From Anaerolineae bacterium (GTDB lineage: Bacteria; Chloroflexota; Anaerolineae; B4-G1), in assembly GCA_030612185.1 (NCBI GenBank), contig JAUWOI010000362.1, positions 1 through 5,077 of the forward strand: a stretch of DNA of 5,077 nucleotides, written 5' to 3'. This document shows, piece by piece, positions 1-5,077 of the stretch. A program made the position numbers and the translations under genes. The first letter of the stretch is position 1; each line of letters opens with the position of its first letter. The notes under the pieces are model-generated. The model saw nothing but the letters and a program-made list of their open reading frames with translations. It had not been told where the DNA came from and did not search any database.

Positions 1-77
1 AGGAGTAGGGAGTAGGGAGTAAGGAGTAGGGAGTAGGGAGTAGGGAGTAAGGAGTAGGGAGTAGGGAGTAGGAGGTG
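1..77. repeat. Heptamer tandem array, unit GGGAGTA (10 exact or near-exact copies), cut by the window edge
   Basis: Units of 7 bases run from 1 to 70. Seven are GGGAGTA, and the units at 1, 22 and 50 are AGGAGTA. An imperfect unit (GGAGGTG) follows at 71-77. The array continues past the left edge. On the minus strand it is in frame with the PBP and encodes the heptapeptide YSLLPTP repeated (residues 787-809). TACTCCC repeats contain no stop in any of the three frames, so copy-number changes would not stop translation inside the array. The G-to-A variants at 22 and 50 are synonymous (CTA/TTA and CCC/CCT). The unit is far too short for CRISPR. Confidence 0.97.
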
Positions 78-2428
78 GATTTATTGTCCATCTGCGGTCC
101 GCCATCCGCAATCTGAGCGGCAGGGCACAGGGGAGAGTATGTCTCTGGGGGTTGCGGGATGTTCTGCGACCGGACCCAGTCCTGCGCTTCCGCCGGGTAG
201 AGGGTGTACCGTCTTTGTGTGGTGAATTGCGGCGGGCAATCGGGGCCAGCCAGCGAACTGTTGCGTGTGTCCAGGGTGAATAGCCAGTGCCAGTCGTCGG
301 CCTGCGTGGGTTCAGTTCCTTCGATGAAGAGTTCGGTGATGGTACGCGGACAGCGCACTGGCTGCCTTCCTGCTTCCTGCTCCCTGCTTCCCGGTTCCTG
401 CTGCCCGCTAACCGCTAACTGCTGACTGCTAACGGCTAATGGCTTCAATCCGCTAGCGGCGCACACCTCCATCCGCACCATCCCCGGTGGTTCCACGAAC
501 TCGCGCACCGGCCGGCCTTTGAGCAGTGTCTCCATCACGTCGTGCCAGATGGGGGCAGCGCCCACCACGCCGCTCACGTGATGCATGGGTTCATTGTCGG
601 CGTTGCCAGCCCACACACCGGCCACGAGGTCGGGGGTATAACCCACCGTCCAGTTGTCGCGCCAGTCGGTGGTGGTACCGGTCTTGGCGGCGGCTGGACG
701 CGAGAGCCGCAGCGCGCTTCCCTCGCCAAAGGCGGGGGCGCGGGCGAAGTTATCGCTCAGGATGTCGGTGATGAGGTAGGCCACGCGCTCGTCCATCACG
801 CGCGGACCGGGCGCGGCCTCCCAGGCCTTCAGCACCCGCCCGCGATTGTCCTCCACGCGGTTAATGGTGACGGGCTCCACCCGGTAGCCGCCGTTGGCAA
901 AGGCTCCGTAGGCGGCCGTCAGTTCCAGCAGACGGACCTCGCCGCCGCCCAACGCCAGTGCCAGGCCGAAGCGATCCACGTCGTCGAAGGTCGTGATGCC
1001 CATTGAGCGGGCCAGTGCCGTCATCTCCTCGATGCCCACGTAGTCCAGTACTTTGACGGCGACCAGGTTGTAACTGGAAGCCAACGCCTGCCGCAGCAGC
1101 ACCGGCCCCCGCCACTGATAGTCGTAATTCTGCGGGACGTAGGGGTCACCCTCGCGGGTGACGAAGGCGGTGCGCACGTCCACCATCATCGTGGCCGCCG
1201 TCAACGGATTTGGGATTTGGGATTTGGGATTTGGGGTTTGAAGTCTGGCGGCGACGGCGGCGGCGTAGGTTATAGGTTTGATAGAGGAGCCGGGTTGGCG
1301 CGTGGTGACGGTCGTGTTGACCGCGCCGTCAATGCGCGGGTCAAAGTAGTCAGGGCTGCCGACCATGGCCAACACTTCGCCAGTGTGGGGGTTCATCACC
1401 ACCACGGCAGCGTTGCGCACGTTGTGGGATGGCTGGCCCTCACGGGTATCGGCCAGTTGCTCCAGCCGGTAGCGGACGAAACGCTGCGCCGCGTTTTGCG
1501 CGTCCAGGTCCAACGTGGTGTAGACCTGCAATCCCTGGGTGTATATCGCCTCCAGGCCAAATTCTCTCTCCAGTCGGCCGCGCACGTGCATCACAAAATG
1601 GGGTGCTTCGATGGGGAAGGGAACGGAAGCAAAACCAAGTTCTTCGCTGGCCGCCAGGTTGGCCTCTTGCTGGGAGATGTAGCCGTGCCTGACCAGCAGT
1701 CCCAGCACCACGCGCTGCCGGGCCTGGGCGGCTTGGGGATCCTCCAGCGGGTTGTAGCGGGCCGGCGACTGTGGCAACCCGGCCAGCAGCGCGCATTCCG
1801 CCAGGTCTAACTCGGCGGCGCTTTTGGCAAAGTAGGTGCGAGCGGCCGCCTCAATGCCGTAGGCCAGGTTGCCGTAGTAGGTCTCGTTCAGGTAGAGTGT
1901 CAGAATCTCGTCTTTGCTGTAGGTCCGCGCCAGTCGCCAGGCCAGGATGGCCTCGCGCAGTTTACGCTCCAGGCTGATCTCGGTCCGTTCCTCCGGTGAG
2001 AGCAGCAGGTTGCGGGCCAGTTGCTGGGTGATGGTGCTGCCGCCCGACAAAATCTCACCTCCGCGCAGGTTGATCCACAGCGCGCGGACGATGGCCCAGG
2101 TGTCCACGCCGGGGTTGCGGTAGAAAGTGGCGTCTTCGGTGGCGATGGTCCCGTCCACGCAAGCCTGGGGTACCTGGGCCAGGGAGACGGGGGTGTGCGC
2201 TCCGCCGTGCGGGTCGAGGACCTCGTACAGCAATCGTCCATGCCGATCATAGATGCGCGTGGATGGGGCGGATGCCCGCTCGTACAGGCGGTCGGGCGAG
2301 GGGAGATCTACCGTCAACCAGCGAACTATGACGATGGCAGCCAGCACCAACAGGAAGATAAGCACTATAAAGATGCGGGCAAGCCAATGCCAAATACTAT
2401 GACGGCGAAACCAGCGCCATACTGCCAT
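1..2428 (-). CDS. Class A penicillin-binding protein (PBP1A-type bifunctional peptidoglycan glycosyltransferase/transpeptidase), 3' end outside window
   Basis: This membrane-anchored enzyme polymerises lipid II into glycan strands and cross-links the peptides on the outer face of the cytoplasmic membrane. 809 codons are visible, all in one open frame that runs off the left edge. Seen: a short basic cytoplasmic N-terminus, then one membrane segment (about residues 17-38). The GT51 glycosyltransferase domain follows, with catalytic Glu98 in TEDATF, GGSTITQQ at 129-136, Glu159 in RKLRE, and LNETYYGN at 180-187. The transpeptidase domain has SSIK at 381-384 (Ser381 nucleophile), SYN at 452-454 and KTG at 582-584. 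All catalytic motifs are intact. A C-terminal segment contains Cys656, Cys693 and FIEGTEP. Heptamer repeats add about 13 residues between SxxK and SxN, about 26 residues between the two cysteines, and a YSLLPTP-repeat tail. The ATG at 2428 is chosen because it gives a normal N-terminus and overlaps the upstream stop codon. No good ribosome-binding site precedes it. The family call is sure; the effect of the insertions is unknown. Confidence 0.97.
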   Translation of the reverse strand, partial: MAVWRWFRRHSIWHWLARIFIVLIFLLVLAAIVIVRWLTVDLPSPDRLYERASAPSTRIYDRHGRLLYEVLDPHGGAHTPVSLAQVPQACVDGTIATEDATFYRNPGVDTWAIVRALWINLRGGEILSGGSTITQQLARNLLLSPEERTEISLERKLREAILAWRLARTYSKDEILTLYLNETYYGNLAYGIEAAARTYFAKSAAELDLAECALLAGLPQSPARYNPLEDPQAAQARQRVVLGLLVRHGYISQQEANLAASEELGFASVPFPIEAPHFVMHVRGRLEREFGLEAIYTQGLQVYTTLDLDAQNAAQRFVRYRLEQLADTREGQPSHNVRNAAVVVMNPHTGEVLAMVGSPDYFDPRIDGAVNTTVTTRQPGSSIKPITYAAAVAARLQTPNPKSQIPNPLTAATMMVDVRTAFVTREGDPYVPQNYDYQWRGPVLLRQALASSYNLVAVKVLDYVGIEEMTALARSMGITTFDDVDRFGLALALGGGEVRLLELTAAYGAFANGGYRVEPVTINRVEDNRGRVLKAWEAAPGPRVMDERVAYLITDILSDNFARAPAFGEGSALRLSRPAAAKTGTTTDWRDNWTVGYTPDLVAGVWAGNADNEPMHHVSGVVGAAPIWHDVMETLLKGRPVREFVEPPGMVRMEVCAASGLKPLAVSSQQLAVSGQQEPGSREQEAGRQPVRCPRTITELFIEGTEPTQADDWHWLFTLDTRNSSLAGPDCPPQFTTQRRYTLYPAEAQDWVRSQNIPQPPETYSPLCPAAQIADGGPQMDNKSTSYSLLPTPYSLLPTPYSLLPTPYS
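87..121. repeat. Degenerate 7-base-period tract
   Basis: Reading in sevens from 87 gives TCCATCT, GCGGTCC, GCCATCC, GCAATCT and GAGCGGC. These share the pattern GC-x-x-TCC with substitutions. The period matches the other three arrays in this gene and the tract lies next to the 1-77 array. It encodes PBP residues of about 770-781 (AQIADGGPQMD region). The similarity between units is modest, so this could be chance. Confidence 0.5.
366..442. repeat. Degenerate heptamer array of 11 units inside the PBP gene
   Basis: On the + strand the units are CTTCCTG (x2), CTCCCTG, CTTCCCG, GTTCCTG, CTGCCCG, CTAACCG, CTAACTG, CTGACTG, CTAACGG and CTAATGG. Two sub-families merge: CTTCCTG-like at 366-400 and CTAACNG-like at 408-442. 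Every unit is exactly 7 bases, giving 77 bases. It encodes PBP residues of about 664-689, rich in Gln, Ser, Gly and Glu, between Cys656 and Cys693. The divergence between units suggests it is older than the 1206-1240 and 1-77 arrays. Confidence 0.9.
1206..1240. repeat. Heptamer tandem array GGATTTG x4 plus GGGTTTG, inside the transpeptidase domain
   Basis: Four exact copies of GGATTTG (1206-1233) are followed by one GGGTTTG (1234-1240). On the minus strand they encode QTPNPKSQIPNP (residues 397-408), a polar Pro/Asn/Gln insert. It lies between the active-site SSIK (381-384) and the conserved segment LTAATMMVDV (from residue 409), a place where class A PBPs normally run on directly. The array is 35 bases long, so extra bases must have come or gone with it to keep the frame. 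Confidence 0.95.
1212..1236 (+). other. Canonical G-quadruplex-forming motif
   Basis: On the + strand four G runs of at least three bases stand at 1212-1214, 1219-1221, 1226-1228 and 1233-1236, each separated by the 4-base loop ATTT. This meets the usual G3+N1-7 rule for intramolecular quadruplexes. It sits on the strand used as template for PBP transcription. Folding in the cell is inference. Confidence 0.6.
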
Positions 2429-2430
2429 CA
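2426..2430 (-). promoter_or_regulatory. TGATG stop-start overlap (translational coupling)
   Basis: Read on the minus strand, the TGA of the nuclease-like gene (2430-2428) shares its final A with the ATG of the PBP gene (2428-2426). The sequence before it (GATTTTGAG) has no strong Shine-Dalgarno match, so reinitiation by ribosomes finishing the upstream gene is the likely mode of PBP translation. This implies one transcript for the methylase, nuclease-like protein and PBP, unless a PBP promoter lies inside the nuclease-like gene; I see none I can defend. Confidence 0.7.
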
Positions 2431-3129
2431 CTCAAAATCGAACGTCAAGAACAAGTGATGCAACCGAATGGGCCTCCGACTGCTCACTCGCTTGTGAGAG
2501 GATTGATACACGTCACTGAAAGTGCCAACAGCAGATGCCGGCGCAAGATGGTCAGCAGCCGGCAGTGGTCGAGTGCGACGCGGATGGCACATGCTCACAT
2601 TGATGTCATCCACGATATTGGTCACATCTCCGTCCAAAACATACCCTAACATGCCTGCATCATCTAATCCGGCGGCATACTCTTCGTCAATGAAGCGCAA
2701 AATTCCCTCGGTAATGTATTCGGGAATCAACACAGCATACTTCCTGTCCACACGCTTGTCGCCGACTCGTTTGCACTCCCAGGCAAAATAGACTTGGCTA
2801 TAGTCCATCCATGATGGAGACAGCCTGATGTCTATCTCCACGGCCTTTTTGGGTGAGAGACGCCCGTCTTTCATCGCCGACGTGTGAACCTTGGTTCTGG
2901 GCATTGCAATCAGGTTCAGCGGATGCCGATGAGCCAGTGACTGAATGTAAACTTCGGTGAGCCTGATAGTAAAGGTATCCTCTTCCCAGTCTCGTTGAAC
3001 TCTACCGTCCTGGCGCATACGCTGATAGGCCTCCACGGTGATCTCCAACACAAGATGGACAAACGATTCCCAGGAAATCCGAAATGGGCCAGTCGGGCCT
3101 GTGGTCGGCGAAGGGACGCGTAGAGCCAT
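2428..3129 (-). CDS. Hypothetical 233-aa protein, possible PD-(D/E)XK-type nuclease partner of the adjacent methylase
   Basis: I do not recognise a named family. The protein is soluble-looking, with no signal peptide or membrane segment. The middle holds VEIDI (residues 97-101) and then, after a predicted strand, FAWECKRV (115-122). Asp100, Glu118 and Lys120 are spaced like the D ... ExK metal-binding core of PD-(D/E)XK nucleases, and the Trp-Glu-Cys-Lys context resembles restriction-endonuclease-fold proteins. A GMLGYVLDGD stretch follows at 159-168, and a basic/His-rich C-terminal segment ends at residue 233. The ATG at 3129 lies 7 bases after the methylase stop. The frame is open further upstream, but those codons lie inside the methylase gene and look like shadow sequence. 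A weak AAGAG sits 10 bases before the ATG, so translation may depend on coupling. The gene order suggests it is the restriction or effector partner of the methylase; that role is inference. It could instead be a DNA-binding accessory protein. Confidence 0.9.
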   Translation of the reverse strand: MALRVPSPTTGPTGPFRISWESFVHLVLEITVEAYQRMRQDGRVQRDWEEDTFTIRLTEVYIQSLAHRHPLNLIAMPRTKVHTSAMKDGRLSPKKAVEIDIRLSPSWMDYSQVYFAWECKRVGDKRVDRKYAVLIPEYITEGILRFIDEEYAAGLDDAGMLGYVLDGDVTNIVDDINVSMCHPRRTRPLPAADHLAPASAVGTFSDVYQSSHKRVSSRRPIRLHHLFLTFDFE

Positions 3130-3136
3130 TGGATAG

Positions 3137-5077
3137 TCACTCTTGGGAGCGTTGGTGAGACAGCCATTCCGCGATAACACTATCTGCATCAGCAAGGGCC
3201 TGAGAATATGTCCAGAAACGGCGTTCACTGGGACGCACCAGGTAAAGCCAGTCTCCATCGTAGACGCGGACATGCCGACGCATGTACAGTGCATCGGTGC
3301 GCCTTTCCAGGAGCAGGCGATCCAGGCGGCGCAAGACGTCTCGTAATGCATCCTCGCTTTCGAGAATCTGCGTCTCATGGGCATCATCGAGGTTGACCAA
3401 TTCAAAGGCCACCACACTCAAAGGGGTGCCATCCTGATATACTAGCGCGTTCAGAGTCTGCCCCTGGTAGTGCAATAGGGTTTTCACCGTCTTGACAAAG
3501 GTATCTGCGTATGCCTTGAGCATTTCGATGTCAGGATGCTGAACCGCTTTGGCTCCTTGGGGCTTTCGTCGTTTCTGTTGGCTCCAATAGAAGAACTCAA
3601 TACCGTAATCAACTGTGTCCTGCACCAACTGGCGTTCTGTTGGTGTCAAGTCATACAGGTCGAATACTAACTCAGCGATAGCCTCTTCGCGTTGCTGAAC
3701 ATCCTGCTGGCGTTTAGATTCATCCAATATATTGTGCCGTTGCACAATAGTGACGATCTCATCAAAGTAAGTCAATATCTTCGATAGGCGAGAGTCTCCC
3801 TCATCTGGTATCAGGAAGGGCATACGGAGATATTCTTCCTGTATGACTGTTCCTCGCTCCACTGCCCACGAGGTAGACGTCATAAAGTGATAATACTGAG
3901 CCAGAGGAGAATTGATATAGGCCACCAACCACTTCAGAAGCATTTCTTGATCGGTTCGTCCGACGACTCCAGAGATCTTATGGCGATACACCACATCGCC
4001 AGAGCTGAACGCAGCGGCACACCGTGCATCAATTGGACTTTGGCGAATCATAACCAAAGGCCCCCGGAAGATGTCAGAGGTGCGAGGGCGGTGGAAAACT
4101 GTCTCCTGGATAGCCTCACATGCTTCCATGTCCAAGACATACCGCCGGAATCGCTTAGTAGGCAAAAGAGGCATACCTTCCAACCAAGGGGCCGGATTCT
4201 CATCACCACCAATCTGGATACCCTCAGCAACCTTCCACTTGAATCGTTCAGATTGCTCCTGGAGTGTCGGTAATGATCCCAGTCGTTCTATCAAAGCCGC
4301 ATCACGAGAAGTGCCCCACAAGGCTACCTTCCAGAGCACAGGATGGTCCGAAAGGTCCTCCCGGTCCAGGAACTTGACCTCATTGGCGTCCAAGACAATC
4401 GCCCCCAATTGCTGAGAGAGTGGAGATGGTTTAGGGACACCATATACAATCCGTCGGTTAGATTGTGGCGATGTGGGGCAGTAGAATAGGGCTACGGATG
4501 GATGAACTGACTCTGCGAATATCTCGTGACGCAGAGCGGAAAAGTTGAGTACTGTCTGTACGTCATAGCGCTCGAAGAACTGCTGGCGGAAGGTCTTGTG
4601 CGTATCACTGGTGACCAGAATCGTGCTTTTGGCGGGGGCCAGTAGCGCAATTTCACCGTTATCTGCGCAAAACTGGGGAGCGTTTGCCAGGAACGCTTGC
4701 ACGAGTTGCTTGCCTCCTGCTGTGAAACCAAGCGTTTCCATGCAATTGGCAGCATTGGATCCGGCCTTCAAAGTTCCTCTGCCCCACGGTGGATTCCCGA
4801 TTACCCGGTCAAATTTACGCCCGGCGAGATTTTCCTTTACCCTGGGATTGAAGAAATCGTCGTCGAGCAGGTTGGTTCCTATCAGTGGTGGAAACTCAAA
4901 ATCCGAGTCGTGGATAGCCTGGTCATCCATGTAGTCCAGCATCGCCAGGTAGAGGCTAAAAGCAGCGATACGAATGGCCGAAGGATTGATGTCCACACCG
5001 AAGATGCGGCGTTTCAAGATTTCGCCAAGTTGTTGGATGGTAGGAATCTCACCGTATTGTTGTCGCCAGGCAGCTAT
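3137..5077 (-). CDS. N6-adenine DNA methylase (Eco57I/TaqI-like restriction-modification methyltransferase), 5' end outside window
   Basis: This enzyme transfers a methyl group from S-adenosylmethionine to adenine N6 in a specific DNA site. 646 residues are visible, numbered here from the first codon at 5077. GVDINP at 27-32, followed by an Ala/Ser helix, matches the motif after the SAM-binding loop. VIGNPPWG at 93-100 contains the NPPW catalytic motif of adenine methylases (4784-4795). The SAM-loop motif itself (usually D-x-A-x-G-x-G) must lie just beyond the right edge. Residues about 280-425, ending in WLVAYINSPLAQYYHF and LRMPFLIP, look like a TaqI-type C-terminal target-recognition domain. 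A charged helical region (about 430-500) and a tail with YMRRHVRVYDGDWLY and RRFWTYSQALADAD follow; I cannot assign the tail. The TTG at 5017 is not the true start, since coding continues upstream to 5077 with no stop. The call as an adenine methylase is firm. Whether it is type IIG, a type II M subunit or part of a larger defence system cannot be decided here. Confidence 0.95.
   Translation of the reverse strand: MAAWRQQYGEIPTIQQLGEILKRRIFGVDINPSAIRIAAFSLYLAMLDYMDDQAIHDSDFEFPPLIGTNLLDDDFFNPRVKENLAGRKFDRVIGNPPWGRGTLKAGSNAANCMETLGFTAGGKQLVQAFLANAPQFCADNGEIALLAPAKSTILVTSDTHKTFRQQFFERYDVQTVLNFSALRHEIFAESVHPSVALFYCPTSPQSNRRIVYGVPKPSPLSQQLGAIVLDANEVKFLDREDLSDHPVLWKVALWGTSRDAALIERLGSLPTLQEQSERFKWKVAEGIQIGGDENPAPWLEGMPLLPTKRFRRYVLDMEACEAIQETVFHRPRTSDIFRGPLVMIRQSPIDARCAAAFSSGDVVYRHKISGVVGRTDQEMLLKWLVAYINSPLAQYYHFMTSTSWAVERGTVIQEEYLRMPFLIPDEGDSRLSKILTYFDEIVTIVQRHNILDESKRQQDVQQREEAIAELVFDLYDLTPTERQLVQDTVDYGIEFFYWSQQKRRKPQGAKAVQHPDIEMLKAYADTFVKTVKTLLHYQGQTLNALVYQDGTPLSVVAFELVNLDDAHETQILESEDALRDVLRRLDRLLLERRTDALYMRRHVRVYDGDWLYLVRPSERRFWTYSQALADADSVIAEWLSHQRSQE

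Noticed and set aside
1..77. Repeat array as a CRISPR
   Set aside because: The unit is 7 bases with no spacers; it is a simple tandem repeat.
1..2428. PBP as a pseudogene broken by repeats
   Set aside because: The frame stays open across all four arrays and every catalytic motif of both domains is intact, so I treat it as a working gene with insertions.
204..2458. Several + strand open frames (for example 542-1006, 1217-1810, 2021-2458)
   Set aside because: They lie opposite the PBP gene, whose frame shows all family motifs over its length. Their translations are low-complexity Gly/Arg/Val-rich shadow sequence, typical of GC-rich antisense frames.
2484..2498. Small inverted repeat CTCAC ... 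GTGAG as a terminator
   Set aside because: The stem is only 5 base pairs, has no T-tract, and lies within the nuclease-like coding sequence.
3130..3417. Upstream extension of the nuclease-like gene to an ATG at 3417
   Set aside because: The extra 96 codons lie wholly inside the methylase gene and translate to Cys/Met/Trp-rich shadow sequence. The ATG at 3129 directly after the methylase stop is the sensible start.
5015..5017. TTG at 5017 as the methylase start
   Set aside because: The same frame is open to the edge at 5077, and the protein would begin just before GVDINP, lacking the SAM-binding motif. The gene is cut by the window.

Overview
The window is fully coding. Three genes all read on the minus strand, so the order of transcription is from right to left: a DNA adenine methylase (start beyond the right edge), a 233-residue nuclease-like protein, and a class A penicillin-binding protein (PBP; end beyond the left edge). 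The spacing is very tight: 7 bases between the first two genes, and a one-base TGATG overlap between the second and third. No stretch over 300 bases lacks a gene. I see no tRNA, rRNA, CRISPR array, insertion sequence or convincing hairpin terminator. The + strand open frames are shadows of these genes.

The source is a bacterium. The PBP layout, with a C-terminal segment of the type Cys-x-x-Ser-Gly-Leu ... Cys-Pro followed by an F-I-x-G-T-E-P motif, together with runs of heptamer repeats, reminds me of Chloroflexota (Anaerolineae or Caldilineae type). Cyanobacteria are also known for heptamer repeats. This placement is inference. By eye the PBP gene is clearly GC-rich, while the methylase and nuclease-like genes are closer to balanced, which fits a restriction-modification or defence module acquired next to a housekeeping cell-wall gene.

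Right part (about 2428-5077): an Eco57I/TaqI-type N6-adenine methylase with motif NPPW and a probable specificity domain. It is followed by a small protein carrying an E-x-D ... E-C-K arrangement like a PD-(D/E)XK nuclease core. The two probably form a modification/cleavage pair. Left part (1-2428): a bifunctional glycosyltransferase/transpeptidase with every catalytic motif intact.

The most unusual structure is a set of four arrays with a 7-base period inside the PBP gene: 1-77, about 87-121, 366-442 and 1206-1240. One splits the transpeptidase domain between its SxxK and SxN motifs. One separates a cysteine pair. Two form the C-terminal tail. All are read through in frame. Because 7 is not a multiple of 3, gain or loss of one unit in the 1206-1240 array would stop translation before two of the three transpeptidase motifs while leaving the glycosyltransferase domain intact, so this could act as a slippage switch. 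In the oldest-looking array (366-442), the two units whose last three bases form a codon both carry CAG, where the related neighbouring units carry TAG. This suggests the insertion is translated and selected to stay open.
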